Positions 52,282 to 61,029 of a stretch of 64,000 bases of DNA are shown piece after piece. The number at the start of each line of letters is the position of its first letter. Within the stretch, counting starts at the first letter, position 1. A program made the position numbers and the translations under genes. The stretch comes from Hydrogenobacter sp. T-8 (GTDB taxonomy: Bacteria > Aquificota > Aquificia > Aquificales > Aquificaceae), in assembly GCF_011006175.1 (NCBI RefSeq), contig NZ_CP048795.1:186001-250000 (forward strand). Direction: 5' to 3'. The notes below the pieces were generated by a model that saw only the letters and a list, made by a program, of their open reading frames with translations, was not told the DNA's origin and made no database searches.

Positions 52282-53140
52282 CACCCACGGGCTGAGCCCT
52301 AAACCTGCTCTTAATATCAAAGACCAGAGCACTTGCCACAAATATGGAGGACAAAGTTCCCACCACAACACCCACTACAAAGGAGAACATTATGTTAGAG
52401 AGGGCAGGACCTCCAAACATAAAGAGCATGAGAGAAACCACAAAGGTGGTAAGAGAGGTCATTATGGTTCTTGCGAGGGTCTGGTTTATGGAGATGTCTA
52501 TCAAGTCTCTAAAGGGTGTTCCCTTCCTTATCCTGAGGTTTTCCCTTATTCGGTCAAAGACCACCACCGTATCAGAGACCGAATAGCCAGCCACGATAAG
52601 AAGAGCCGCTACCACATCAAGGTTCACCTCCCTCTGGGTTATAGAATATGCACCCACCACTATAAGCACATCGTGAGCCAGAGCAATTATAGCCCCAAAA
52701 GCCCAAAGGGGTTCAAACCTATATCCAAGGTAAAGAAGTATGCCAAAAATGGCAATTAGCATCGCCCATATTGCCTTTTGACGAAGCTCAGAGGTTATTA
52801 TTCCTCCTATGCTTTCAGACCTTATTAGTTCGTAGTTGGAAAGGGTCTTCAGCTTTTCAAGAGCTGGCTGTGTGGGGTCTCCAAGTCTTAGCTTTACAAT
52901 AACCGTTCCCTGTGCGGTGTCCTGAACTTGAAAGTGAGAGTATCTTGCTTCTTCAAGAAGTCTTCTTACCTCTCCAACCTTTACAGGCTTTTCAAACTTT
53001 ACCTCAAGAACACTACCACCAGTAAAGTCAAGCCCAAGATTGAGACCCTTATAAAAAAGAGATAGAAGGCTTAGGATGAGAAGCAAGAGGGATATAACAT
53101 AGGCATAATACCTGAGGCTCATAAAGGGTATACTTTTCAT
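52277..53140 (-). CDS. secF: Protein translocase subunit SecF
   Basis: 287 residues with six membrane segments: GLNLGLDFTGGSVLEV (the conserved D4-like loop) after TM1, then a periplasmic domain and GYSVSDTVVVFDRIREN, the signature of SecD/SecF proteins. With SecD it uses proton motive force to complete export. SecD is not in this window, although the two are usually adjacent or fused. The start codon shares a 15-bp gap with the divergent GT39 gene. Confidence 0.96.
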   Translation of the reverse strand: MKSIPFMSLRYYAYVISLLLLILSLLSLFYKGLNLGLDFTGGSVLEVKFEKPVKVGEVRRLLEEARYSHFQVQDTAQGTVIVKLRLGDPTQPALEKLKTLSNYELIRSESIGGIITSELRQKAIWAMLIAIFGILLYLGYRFEPLWAFGAIIALAHDVLIVVGAYSITQREVNLDVVAALLIVAGYSVSDTVVVFDRIRENLRIRKGTPFRDLIDISINQTLARTIMTSLTTFVVSLMLFMFGGPALSNIMFSFVVGVVVGTLSSIFVASALVFDIKSRFRAQPVGV

Positions 53141-53143
53141 GTT

Positions 53144-53153
53144 TATAATTGTA
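53144..53153. promoter_or_regulatory. Overlapping divergent -10 boxes of secF and the GT39 gene
   Basis: The 15-bp gap holds TATAAT for the plus strand (53144-53149, 6 nt before ATG 53156) and TACAAT for the minus strand (53148-53153, 7 nt before ATG 53140). The boxes overlap by 2 bp. Confidence 0.55.
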
Positions 53154-53155
53154 GC

Positions 53156-54637
53156 ATGCTTTACCTTATAGCTCTTTTGGTGCCTCTGCTTTACTTTTTT
53201 AACTTGGGAAGTTTTCAGGTCTGGTCTCCCAACGAAGCCTTTTATGCGGACTCTGCGCGCAGAATGCTACAGAGTGGTGATTTCATAACACCATACTATA
53301 ATGGAGAGTTAAGGCTCAATAAACCACCCATGACCTATTGGCTTGTGGCTATCGGCTATTCCCTCTTTGGTGTCAACGAATTTGGTCTTAGGTTTATGCA
53401 TTCCCTTCTTGGGCTTGGGACGGGCCTCATAACCCTGCTAATGGCAAGAGAGCTTACTGGAAGCTGGAGGGTCGGGCTTCTGAGCTTTGTGGTGCTTACC
53501 CTATCTTTGCAGTTCTTTGCCAATGCCCAATATGCCTCTCCAGAATTGCCCTTTACCTTCTTTATAACCCTTAGCCTTTATCTGTGGCTTTTATACTACA
53601 GGAGGGAAAACATAGTTTTCCTGCCTCTCGCTCTTCTTTCTTCCTCTCTTGCCATGCTTGTAAAGGGTCCTGCGGGCTTTGTCCTGCCGGCGGGCGTAGT
53701 CTTTTTATACCTTCTTCTAACAGACCCAAAGGAGCTTCTAAAACTTAGGTATTACCTTCTCAGCCTTTTTGCCCTTGCTCTGGGTCTTTGGTGGCACTTC
53801 TATCAGCTCCTTACCAAGGGAAGCCTCTTCTGGGAGGTTTTCTACCGAGAAAATCTCAAAAGGGTCTATCATGGCAATGAGCCCTTCTACTTTTACTTAG
53901 CAGACCTAAATGTGAGCTTCTTACCCTATTCGCTTATCTTCTTCCCAGCACTTCTTTGGGTAGTCCTAAGGGTCAGAAGAGAATACGCCTTTCCCCTCCT
54001 GTGGTTTTCTTTTGTTTATGGGCTCTTTAGTCTTATCGCTCAAAAGATACCCGTTTATGTGCTTCCTGCCTTTCCCGCCCTTGCCATTATTACCTCTGGC
54101 TTTTTGGAGTCTCAGGATTGGGAGAAGCTCAAGAAGACTATGTCCTTTACGCTCTCCGCACTGATAGTGCTTGTGCTTCTTATCGGTGTGTTTGTCTTTT
54201 CACTAAACACCTTGCTTTTACTTCTGTTGCCTCTCCCCTTTGTGCTTTTCCTCAGGGACTACAGGCTTTCGCCTGCGGTGACTGGTCTCTTAATTGTGGT
54301 GTTTCTCAAACTTGGGCTACTGCCAGAGCTGGAGAACAAAAGGCACGTGAGAGAGTTGGGTCATTTTATAAGAGAACTTGACCCTACTGGGGCAAAGCCC
54401 ACATATGAGGTGGGACACTTCCACCATAGCCTGCCCTTCTATTCGGAGAGAAGGATAATAAGAGATAGCCAGCCCGAAAGGGGGTCTGTGGTAGTTTTCA
54501 GGCTCAATTCCTTTGATGGTTGTGAGCCAGTTAGGACCTTCAGGCTTTATACTGGTTCAGAAAGTAGGCTCTTTAAGTTTATCATGGATGCACGCAGGGA
54601 TAAAAACTTTGCAGATTTTGGCGTATGCCTCTATTGA
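53156..54637 (+). CDS. GT39/ArnT-like membrane glycosyltransferase
   Basis: 493 residues with about eleven membrane segments. The first periplasmic loop holds SPNEAFYADSARRML and KPPMTYW, with the acidic residue pair typical of the ArnT/PMT (GT39/GT83) group that transfers a sugar from an undecaprenyl or dolichyl carrier, e.g. to lipid A or proteins. The substrate is unknown. The 3' end overlaps the convergent OmpA gene by 7 bp. Confidence 0.85.
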   Translation: MLYLIALLVPLLYFFNLGSFQVWSPNEAFYADSARRMLQSGDFITPYYNGELRLNKPPMTYWLVAIGYSLFGVNEFGLRFMHSLLGLGTGLITLLMARELTGSWRVGLLSFVVLTLSLQFFANAQYASPELPFTFFITLSLYLWLLYYRRENIVFLPLALLSSSLAMLVKGPAGFVLPAGVVFLYLLLTDPKELLKLRYYLLSLFALALGLWWHFYQLLTKGSLFWEVFYRENLKRVYHGNEPFYFYLADLNVSFLPYSLIFFPALLWVVLRVRREYAFPLLWFSFVYGLFSLIAQKIPVYVLPAFPALAIITSGFLESQDWEKLKKTMSFTLSALIVLVLLIGVFVFSLNTLLLLLLPLPFVLFLRDYRLSPAVTGLLIVVFLKLGLLPELENKRHVRELGHFIRELDPTGAKPTYEVGHFHHSLPFYSERRIIRDSQPERGSVVVFRLNSFDGCEPVRTFRLYTGSESRLFKFIMDARRDKNFADFGVCLY

Positions 54638-55734
54638 CTAGGTACTTGAATCACGATAAACTCCGCTCTTCTGTTCGTAAACCTTCCTATGGGAGTGGTA
54701 TTGTCCGCTATGTATCTTTCTTTTCCAAAGCCAGCGATCTCTATCCTGTCCGCAGGTATGCCAGCCTTTATAAGATAATCTCTTACCGCCTGAGCTCTTC
54801 TTAGAGCGAGCCTGTCGTTATACGCTTTTGGTCCTATGTTGTCTGTAAAGCCTTCTATCCTTACCCTTACATTGGGGTTCTCCTTAAGGGTCTTTACCAC
54901 TTCGTTGAGAAGTGGGATGTATTCCCTTTTTATGCTGTGTTTATCAAAGTCAAAGTGCACCCTTGCGGTCACCATGAGGGGCTCTTCCTGAGGTTGAGCT
55001 GGCATAGGAGCAGGTGCGGGAGGAGGTGTCACTTGTTCAGCCTTTGCAAGCTCCGGAACAAAGGGCTTTCCCGTATAGCATTCAAGGTTTCCTTCTCTGG
55101 CAATATCCACCTTCTGTATAGCATTCTTAAGCTCCATCTGGGCTTTTTCGTAAAAATTCACAACTCTTGTGACGCTGGGTTGGGGTTTTGAAAGCTCATA
55201 AGCCATGGCATCGTAGTAAACCTCCCCCCTTGCAAGTTCTACAGGGGCACAGCTCAAGGCTTTGTTTTCCCTTGCATACCTTAGCGCGGAGTTCAGGGAG
55301 TTTATGTCAATCCCAAGGGCTTTTTCGTATTCTACCCTTACTTTTGAACCTTCTTCTTCATCGTAGTAGAAAGGCTCCCCATACTCACCATATTCAACCT
55401 TTTTAACCTTCTTTATCTCCGCCTGAGTTATGAATTCTATGCTATCAAGAGCCACCTTTTCTGAAGCAGTTTTAGAAAGAGCGTTAAAGCTCTTTACCAT
55501 AAAGAGCCTTGAGCCTACTTCATCCATTTCGGAAGCCAACAAGTTAGCCACATCCCTGCTCGCCCTTGCCTTCTCAAAGTGGTAGGGGTTCTTCTTGTCC
55601 ACCTCCCCCCTCTTTGCAAGCTCAATGCTTCTCTGAACTTGATTTATACCTTCAAGAAGTCTCATGTTAGAGAGGTCTTGTGCAAAGAGGAATGTGGAGC
55701 TTATTAGTAATAGTAAAATGCTAAGCCTTTTCAT
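54631..55734 (-). CDS. OmpA-family peptidoglycan-associated protein
   Basis: 367 residues: a signal peptide (MKRLSILLLLISSTFLFAQ), an alpha-helical N-terminal domain (~20-215), a Pro/Ala-rich linker (TPPPAPAPMPAQPQEEP) and a C-terminal OmpA domain (~250-360) with VHFDFDKHSIK, IEGFTDNIGPKAYNDRLALRRA (seen in two parts) and RFTNRRAEF. The N-terminal domain is not a typical beta barrel, so it may be periplasmic. It would bind peptidoglycan. SD GGAGGG is upstream. Confidence 0.88.
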   Translation of the reverse strand: MKRLSILLLLISSTFLFAQDLSNMRLLEGINQVQRSIELAKRGEVDKKNPYHFEKARASRDVANLLASEMDEVGSRLFMVKSFNALSKTASEKVALDSIEFITQAEIKKVKKVEYGEYGEPFYYDEEEGSKVRVEYEKALGIDINSLNSALRYARENKALSCAPVELARGEVYYDAMAYELSKPQPSVTRVVNFYEKAQMELKNAIQKVDIAREGNLECYTGKPFVPELAKAEQVTPPPAPAPMPAQPQEEPLMVTARVHFDFDKHSIKREYIPLLNEVVKTLKENPNVRVRIEGFTDNIGPKAYNDRLALRRAQAVRDYLIKAGIPADRIEIAGFGKERYIADNTTPIGRFTNRRAEFIVIQVPSQ

Positions 55735-55762
55735 GCTTCCCTCCTTTCTCCTTATTCTACAA

Positions 55763-55768
55763 TAAAAT
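55763..55768 (+). promoter_or_regulatory. -10 box of dtd, leaderless geometry
   Basis: TAAAAT ends 8 nt before the dtd ATG at 55777; no Shine-Dalgarno site. Confidence 0.45.
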
Positions 55769-55776
55769 TTTACATC

Positions 55777-56220
55777 ATGCGGGCTGTTCTACAAAGGGTC
55801 AGGGAGTCAAAGGTTATTGTGGAGGGCGTAGAAGTGGCAAGCATAGGGGAGGGGCTTAATATACTCTTAGGTGTAGGTGTGGGAGATACAGAGGAAGATG
55901 TGAAAAAGCTCGTAGAAAAGACAGTGAGCCTTCGTATATTTGAAGATAGCTCTGGAAAGTTTAACCTTTCTATTCTTGATATAAAGGGCTCTGCACTTGT
56001 GGTTTCCCAATTTACTCTTTACGCTAACGTAAAAAAAGGTAGGAGACCCAGCTTTGAGCTTACGGAGAAACCAGACAGGGCAAAAGAGCTTTACGAACTT
56101 TTTGTAAAAAGGCTCTCGGAGTATGTGCCTACCCAGTGTGGTGTGTTTGGTGCCATGATGGAAGTTCATATAGTCAACTGGGGACCCGTCACCATAATTC
56201 TTGATAGTAAAGAACTTTAG
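55777..56220 (+). CDS. dtd: D-aminoacyl-tRNA deacylase
   Basis: 147 residues. MRAVLQRVRESKVIV, the SQFTLYANVKKGRRPSF motif (active-site Ser-Gln-Phe-Thr) and the GAMMEVHIVNWGPVTI end with the Gly-x-Pro-type Trp-Gly-Pro cis motif are hallmarks. It removes D-amino acids or Gly from mischarged tRNA. It overlaps the convergent PLD-HerA gene by 4 bp. Confidence 0.96.
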   Translation: MRAVLQRVRESKVIVEGVEVASIGEGLNILLGVGVGDTEEDVKKLVEKTVSLRIFEDSSGKFNLSILDIKGSALVVSQFTLYANVKKGRRPSFELTEKPDRAKELYELFVKRLSEYVPTQCGVFGAMMEVHIVNWGPVTIILDSKEL

Positions 56221-58067
56221 AGCTCTATCTCCACAAGCATGCTAAAGGGAACCGCTATGCCACTAAGGAACAGATGTCCGGGTTTTAAGGTGGGGAGAAG
56301 CCTCAGCTGGTCTTCGGAGGGATACTCAAAAAACTGAGACACTGCGCTTATATCGTTCTGGGTTATGAGCCTGAAGATTGCCTGAGTGTTTAGTTGTGAT
56401 AGCACATATTTGCTCAGATTTGCAGGTCTTTGGGATACCGCCACGAGACCTATGCCAAACTTTCTCCCCTCAAGGGCTATCCTCTTGGTCATGTTTATGG
56501 CGAAGTTTTCCCTGCCAGCGGGGACATCTGTAGCACCCCTCTCTGGAGCAAAGTTATGAGCTTCTTCGAGCACCACAAGTCTTCTCAGAGTGTTAGACCT
56601 TGCCAAAGACAAGATTTCCCTGAGTATCAAACCGGTCAAGTTCAATCGTGTTGTAAGGTTCACCACATCTCTAAGGTCTACTATAACCACATCTTTCGTA
56701 GAGCTTAAAGCATCCTCCAGCAGTCTAAAGACCTCTGGTTGATTTTGGAGTGCCTCTTGCCCCATATCTTTTGAGATCATATGAAGCACTTCAACCACAT
56801 CCCTTCTTAGTCCACCCTTTGAGACATTAAGGAGCATATCCCCAAGCCCCCTTTCATTGTAGGCGGAGGTCTTAAGGTCTGGTTTTAGGAAAGCCCTCAA
56901 TTGAGTAAGGAAACCCCTCTCTTCCTCACTCCTTTCGTGAAGGGAAAGACCATATTCCCTAAATAGGTCCTTTATATCCTCTATCCAAACAGGAATTAGA
57001 GTGTAGGGTATTTTCACATAGTGCACCCTTTCTTCTTTAATCCTCAGCTTTTGCTTGTATTCTCCAAAAAGGTCAAAAATAAGGGTTTTGCATGTTCCAG
57101 GTGGTGTGTTTTCCACGAGCCTAACCACAAAGGTGGTTTTCCCAGACCCTGTTGTCCCAAGAACAGCCATGTGCATACCGCTTATCTTCGCAAGGTCTAA
57201 GTGGACATACACTCCCTTTCCCACGAGGTTTCCAACCTTTATGGGTAGGTCCATTGTATAGCCAGAAAGGTTTGTTCTCATTACCTTCCGCAGACCCTCG
57301 TCCTCCTCTCTGACGCTGAGAAGTTGGTCTCCCGGTAAAAGACCAGAGATTGGCGTGCTAAAGTATCCTTCCTCTTCTTCTATGAGCTCAAGGAGCACTT
57401 TGACCTTTCCCATAAGGATAGACTTTCTAAGGAGTGTCTTATAGTAGGCAACGAGCCAGCTCCTGCTTTCAGAAGGCATCTCCACAAAATCCAGCTGACC
57501 TGTCTGAGTGTATACCCTTGTGAGCTTACATAGAAGTCTTCCCCTCTCACCCTGAGCCCAGAGGAAAGACTGCTCTGGAAGGTTCTCAAAAAGAAGAACC
57601 ACCGCCTCTACAGAAGATTCTGCAGACACAACAACCGCTACCGCATCCTTAGATAGCCTTACAGACTCTTTTTTATAATCCTCAAATAGCTCAAGGGTCT
57701 TCTTAACCTCCTCCCCCCGTAGGGAAACCATCACTTCCAAATTGCCCTCTTCCTCAAGCCCAGACCTTGTAAGGTTTGCGGAGCCCACGAAGGCTACTTT
57801 ATCGTCTATGAGTATTAATTTTGCGTGAAGCCTATGGTTTATATATATTTTTGCCCCATACTTTTCCAAAACTCTGAATGTTCCTTCACCTGTTATGCCG
57901 AGGTCCTTTAGATCTCCTGCCCTAAGTATAACTTCAAGTTTTACCCCCTTAGGAAGTCCTTCAAGGATCTTTTCCACCATACACTGATCAATCCAAGGCG
58001 AGGCTATCTTGAGGCTTTTTTCAGCTTTTGCTATTTCCTCCTTTATGGGCTCAAGAAAATTCTTCAT
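56217..58067 (-). CDS. Phospholipase D-like nuclease fused to HerA/DUF87-type ATPase
   Basis: 616 residues. Residues ~1-130 form one PLD half with HKD motif HAKLILIDD (~81) and GSANLTRSG, as in BfiI-type nucleases. Residues ~130-230 are a less clear linker; ~235-300 resemble the HerA beta-barrel (PISGLLPGDQLLSV, VGKGVYVHLDLAK). The ATPase (~300-616) has Walker A GTTGSGKTT (~306), Walker B RLVVLEEAHNF (~498) and a sensor/Arg region ALEGRKFGIGLVAVSQRPANL. HerA forms hexameric DNA translocases, usually with NurA; here the PLD domain may replace it. Repair or defence is inferred. The 5' end overlaps coaE by 17 bp. Confidence 0.8.
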   Translation of the reverse strand: MKNFLEPIKEEIAKAEKSLKIASPWIDQCMVEKILEGLPKGVKLEVILRAGDLKDLGITGEGTFRVLEKYGAKIYINHRLHAKLILIDDKVAFVGSANLTRSGLEEEGNLEVMVSLRGEEVKKTLELFEDYKKESVRLSKDAVAVVVSAESSVEAVVLLFENLPEQSFLWAQGERGRLLCKLTRVYTQTGQLDFVEMPSESRSWLVAYYKTLLRKSILMGKVKVLLELIEEEEGYFSTPISGLLPGDQLLSVREEDEGLRKVMRTNLSGYTMDLPIKVGNLVGKGVYVHLDLAKISGMHMAVLGTTGSGKTTFVVRLVENTPPGTCKTLIFDLFGEYKQKLRIKEERVHYVKIPYTLIPVWIEDIKDLFREYGLSLHERSEEERGFLTQLRAFLKPDLKTSAYNERGLGDMLLNVSKGGLRRDVVEVLHMISKDMGQEALQNQPEVFRLLEDALSSTKDVVIVDLRDVVNLTTRLNLTGLILREILSLARSNTLRRLVVLEEAHNFAPERGATDVPAGRENFAINMTKRIALEGRKFGIGLVAVSQRPANLSKYVLSQLNTQAIFRLITQNDISAVSQFFEYPSEDQLRLLPTLKPGHLFLSGIAVPFSMLVEIEL

Positions 58068-58665
58068 TTTGAAACTCCACCCAATTCCTGAAGACCCTCA
58101 CAAGTTCAAAGGTTCTGCTTCTGAGTTTGTTAAGGGTTTCCGTGTTCTCCAGTATGAAGTGAGCGTATCTCATCTTCTCTTCAGGTGGCAGTTGGTTTCT
58201 CCATCTCCTCTCAAAGTCCTCCAAACTGTAGCCTGCCCTCAAGGCTCTCTCCTTGCAAAGTTCATAAGGTGCATACACAAGCACCGTCGCGTGGTAATTT
58301 CTGTACGTGCCTTTCTCTATTAACAGGCTTGCTTCCACAACCACAATGCTATTTGAAGGAAGCCTTCTAAACTCTTCATCAAGCCTTCTGTATAGTTCAG
58401 TATGAGTTATACTTTCCAACAGTCTTAGGCTCTGTGGGTCTGAAAAGACTATCTGTGCAAGTGTTTTTCTGTCAATGTTTCCCTCCTTGTCAAGCACCCT
58501 ATCGCCAAAAGCCTCTAATACCTTTTTGTAAACTTCACCCTTTTCTTCGTAGAAGGACCTTATTATTCTGTCCGCATCAAAGACGTGAAAGCCGGCCTCT
58601 TGAAAAAAACTTCCTACGGTGGATTTACCAGAGCCAAGATTTCCTGTTAAGGCTATCTTTAACAT
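58051..58665 (-). CDS. coaE: Dephospho-CoA kinase
   Basis: Last step of coenzyme A synthesis. 204 residues: P-loop LTGNLGSGKSTVGSFF, FDADRIIRSFYEE (DADxxxR motif) and a lid-region RWRNQLPPEEK. TAAAAT lies 8 nt before ATG with no Shine-Dalgarno. It is upstream of the PLD-HerA gene with a 17-bp overlap and divergent from the cytochrome gene. Confidence 0.95.
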   Translation of the reverse strand: MLKIALTGNLGSGKSTVGSFFQEAGFHVFDADRIIRSFYEEKGEVYKKVLEAFGDRVLDKEGNIDRKTLAQIVFSDPQSLRLLESITHTELYRRLDEEFRRLPSNSIVVVEASLLIEKGTYRNYHATVLVYAPYELCKERALRAGYSLEDFERRWRNQLPPEEKMRYAHFILENTETLNKLRSRTFELVRVFRNWVEFQNEEFS

Positions 58666-58673
58666 TAAGAGAT

Positions 58674-58679
58674 ATTTTA
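58674..58679 (-). promoter_or_regulatory. -10 box of coaE, leaderless geometry
   Basis: TAAAAT on the minus strand ends 8 nt before ATG at 58665. Confidence 0.45.
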
Positions 58680-58694
58680 AACGGAGGTGCGGTC

Positions 58695-58943
58695 ATGAAA
58701 AAGTTTTATATATCCCTTTTGCTTGTAAGCCTTGGCTTTGCCTTAGAGGGAGAGCTTATCTTTAAAAATTCTTGTATGAGATGCCATACAGAAAAGGATA
58801 GAAAGCCCCTGAGCTACCTAAAGGAGAAGTACAAGGGTAAGCCTGAGGCAGTTATGGAGCTTACGAAAAGGTGTCCATGGGGTCAGGGGCTGTCGGAAAT
58901 GGAAGCGGAACTTGTCAGCAAGTGGCTGGCGGGTATAAAATAG
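58695..58943 (+). CDS. Small monohaem cytochrome c
   Basis: 82 residues from ATG 58695: signal peptide (MKKFYISLLLVSLGFALE), haem-binding CMRCH at ~33-37 and later Met residues that may be the axial ligand (VMELTKRCPWGQGLSEMEAE). The start has GGAGGTG at a good spacing; a longer frame from 58434 runs through coaE antisense and is rejected. It would carry electrons in the periplasm, possibly for the molybdoenzyme module nearby. The Uma2-like gene follows 4 bp later. Confidence 0.85.
   Translation: MKKFYISLLLVSLGFALEGELIFKNSCMRCHTEKDRKPLSYLKEKYKGKPEAVMELTKRCPWGQGLSEMEAELVSKWLAGIK
58936..58941 (+). promoter_or_regulatory. Possible -10 box of the Uma2-like gene
   Basis: TAAAAT overlaps the cytochrome stop codon and ends 6 nt before ATG at 58948. 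Confidence 0.35.
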
Positions 58944-58947
58944 AGCC

Positions 58948-59463
58948 ATGGGCTTGGCTGAAAGGTATCCAGTAAGATACACGGTGGAGGACTGGAAGCA
59001 CTGGCAAGGAGACTGGGAGCTGGTGGAGGGCGTTCCCTACGCTATGGCGTCGCCTAGACCAGTGAACCAAATGCTGCTCAGCCAGCTCTCTTGGCTTTTG
59101 ATAACAAAGCTGGTAGGGTGTCCTCAGTGTGTAGTCTATTCAGAGCTTGATTGGTATGTTAGCTATGATACAGTTATAAGACCTGATTTAATGGTGCTTT
59201 GTGGGGATATTCCTGAGAGAGTAGAAAGACCTCCAGAGCTTGTGGTGGAAATAGTTTCGCCCTCCAGCAGGCATATGGACGAAGGGCTAAAGTTTGAACT
59301 GTGTGAAAGGGAAGGTGTGAAATACTTTGTGTTAGTTTACCCCGAAGAGAGAAGTGTTAGGGTCTTTGAGCTTTTGGAGGATAAATACGAAGAAAAGCCT
59401 GACAGGAATTTCAAGCTATCAGCCTGTGAAGTTGAAATTGATTTTGCAAAAATATTTGTTTAG
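58948..59463 (+). CDS. Uma2-family (DUF820) putative endonuclease
   Basis: 171 residues with the PD-(D/E)XK-like Uma2 pattern: WELVEGVPYAMASP at the start, RPDLMVL, ELVVEIVSPSS and KYFVLVYPEE. The PD...ExK-like residues in VIRPDLMV and VVEIVSPS suggest a nuclease fold. The biological function of Uma2 proteins is unclear; they are frequent in thermophiles and cyanobacteria. Two further copies lie at 63.1-64 kb. Confidence 0.85.
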   Translation: MGLAERYPVRYTVEDWKHWQGDWELVEGVPYAMASPRPVNQMLLSQLSWLLITKLVGCPQCVVYSELDWYVSYDTVIRPDLMVLCGDIPERVERPPELVVEIVSPSSRHMDEGLKFELCEREGVKYFVLVYPEERSVRVFELLEDKYEEKPDRNFKLSACEVEIDFAKIFV

Positions 59464-59473
59464 GGGGTATGGC

Positions 59474-60679
59474 ATGCTTACGCCTTACGAGACAGCCCTT
59501 GACTTGCTCCTTGAAAGAGTGGAAAGACTACCAACGGAAAGGGTGTTGCTGTGGGATGCGGTAAATAGGGTGCTGGCGGAGGATGTGTTTGCAGACAGGG
59601 ACAGCCCAGCCTTTGATAACTCCGCCATGGACGGCTATGCGGTCGTATCTCAAGACCTTGAGGAAGTTCCAGTAAAGCTAAGGATGGTGGGTGAGGTCTC
59701 CGCAGGTGGTGAGTTCTCTGGACGCTTAGAGAGGGGACAAGCCATAAGGATATTCACGGGTGCACCTATTCCAGAGGGTGCAAATGCGGTTGTGCCTGTA
59801 GAATATACGAAACTTGAAGGTGAGTATGTGCTCATAGAAAGGTCTTTCAAAGAGGGTGCTAACATAAGGAGAAGGGGAGAAGAAATAAAGGGAGGAGAAC
59901 TTATTCTCAAGAGAGGCACGAGGATAAGGGGCTATGAGGTAGGTCTGCTTGCCTTTGCCAACAAGGTCTTTGTGGAAGTGTGTCAAAAGCCAAGAGTAGC
60001 GGTGCTTTCCACTGGCGACGAGATAAAAGAGCCTGGAGAACCCATAGAAAAGCCATCACAGATAAGGAGCACAAATAATCACCTTCTGTATGCAAGGGCA
60101 AGGGAGCTTGGTTGTGAAGTGCACCAGCTGGGGATAATAAGGGATGAGCCAGAGAGTATAAAGAAAGTCCTCCAGAGGGTGGAAGATTACGACGTGTTTA
60201 TCACCACAGGTGGGGTATCTGCAGGAGAGAAGGATTTTGTCCATAAGTTGGTAAAGGATATGGGTTTTGAGGTGGTCTTCCACAAGCTAAGGATAAAGCC
60301 TGCAAAACCTGTGCTTTTTGCCAAAAGGGGAAGGACCCTCTTCTTTGGTCTACCGGGCAATCCCGTATCCTGTGTCATGGCTTTTGATATACTTGTTAAA
60401 CCAGCCCTTTTGAAAATGCAGGGAGTAGAAGAGCATAGACCCAAGTTTCTAAAGGCAGAGCTTCTTAGGGATTTTTCAAGGAAGGATGCGGAAAGAAGAG
60501 AGTTCGTAAGAGCGAAGTATATGGAGAAGGACGGCAGGCTATTTTGTGACTATTCTCCTAAAACTCAGTCTCACATGCTTACCTCATACATGGATGCCAA
60601 CTGCTACATGGTAGTATACGAAGGGGTGCATGAGCTAAAGGCAGGTCAACAGGTAGATATTGTGCCTTTTGATTGGTGA
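59474..60679 (+). CDS. moeA: Molybdopterin molybdenumtransferase
   Basis: About 401 residues from ATG 59474 (GGGGGTATGGC before it). Motifs: DSPAFDNSAMDGYAV, FTGAPIPEGANAVVPVEYT, VLSTGDEIKEPG, TTGGVSAGEKDFV and FGLPGNPVSC. It inserts molybdate (or tungstate) into adenylylated molybdopterin made by Mog. The longer frame from 59354 would overlap the Uma2-like gene and is not needed. It sits by molybdoenzyme subunit genes at 61.4-63.1 kb. Confidence 0.96.
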   Translation: MLTPYETALDLLLERVERLPTERVLLWDAVNRVLAEDVFADRDSPAFDNSAMDGYAVVSQDLEEVPVKLRMVGEVSAGGEFSGRLERGQAIRIFTGAPIPEGANAVVPVEYTKLEGEYVLIERSFKEGANIRRRGEEIKGGELILKRGTRIRGYEVGLLAFANKVFVEVCQKPRVAVLSTGDEIKEPGEPIEKPSQIRSTNNHLLYARARELGCEVHQLGIIRDEPESIKKVLQRVEDYDVFITTGGVSAGEKDFVHKLVKDMGFEVVFHKLRIKPAKPVLFAKRGRTLFFGLPGNPVSCVMAFDILVKPALLKMQGVEEHRPKFLKAELLRDFSRKDAERREFVRAKYMEKDGRLFCDYSPKTQSHMLTSYMDANCYMVVYEGVHELKAGQQVDIVPFDW

Positions 60680-61029
60680 TGGAAAGTGGAGAGCTGTGGA
60701 AACTAAGGAAACAAGTGCTTGAAGTTCTTGGGTCTAAGCTAAACATAGATAAGTGTCTTCTTCTCCTGTATGGCTCAACCGCCTTAGGAGAGGACACAGA
60801 GCTTTCAGATATAGACCTTGCTTTGGACTGCCTTGAACCCATAGAGGATGGGCTTTTTCTACAGCTTGAGGAAGAGCTAAACCTGTATGTGGACACACCA
60901 AAGAGGATTGAGCTTGTAGAGTTAAGGAGATTGTCTGAGGAATTCTTAGAGAGCATACTCACAGGAGCGGTGTTATGGCATGTGGGGAAAGATTACTTAA
61001 AAAGTTGGCTCAAACAGAAAGGGCTTTAG
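60679..61029 (+). CDS. MNT-domain nucleotidyltransferase (second HEPN/MNT pair)
   Basis: 116 residues with LYGSTALGEDTELSDIDLAL, the GS...SDIDL motif of minimal nucleotidyltransferases, and a third acidic position in RIELVEL. ATG at 60679 overlaps the moeA stop (TGATG). The partner HEPN gene starts 55 bp before this gene ends, in another frame. Confidence 0.82.
   Translation: MESGELWKLRKQVLEVLGSKLNIDKCLLLLYGSTALGEDTELSDIDLALDCLEPIEDGLFLQLEEELNLYVDTPKRIELVELRRLSEEFLESILTGAVLWHVGKDYLKSWLKQKGL

Noticed and set aside
58434-58694. Extended N-terminus of the cytochrome gene
   Set aside because: It is coaE antisense; the signal peptide and Shine-Dalgarno place the start at 58695.
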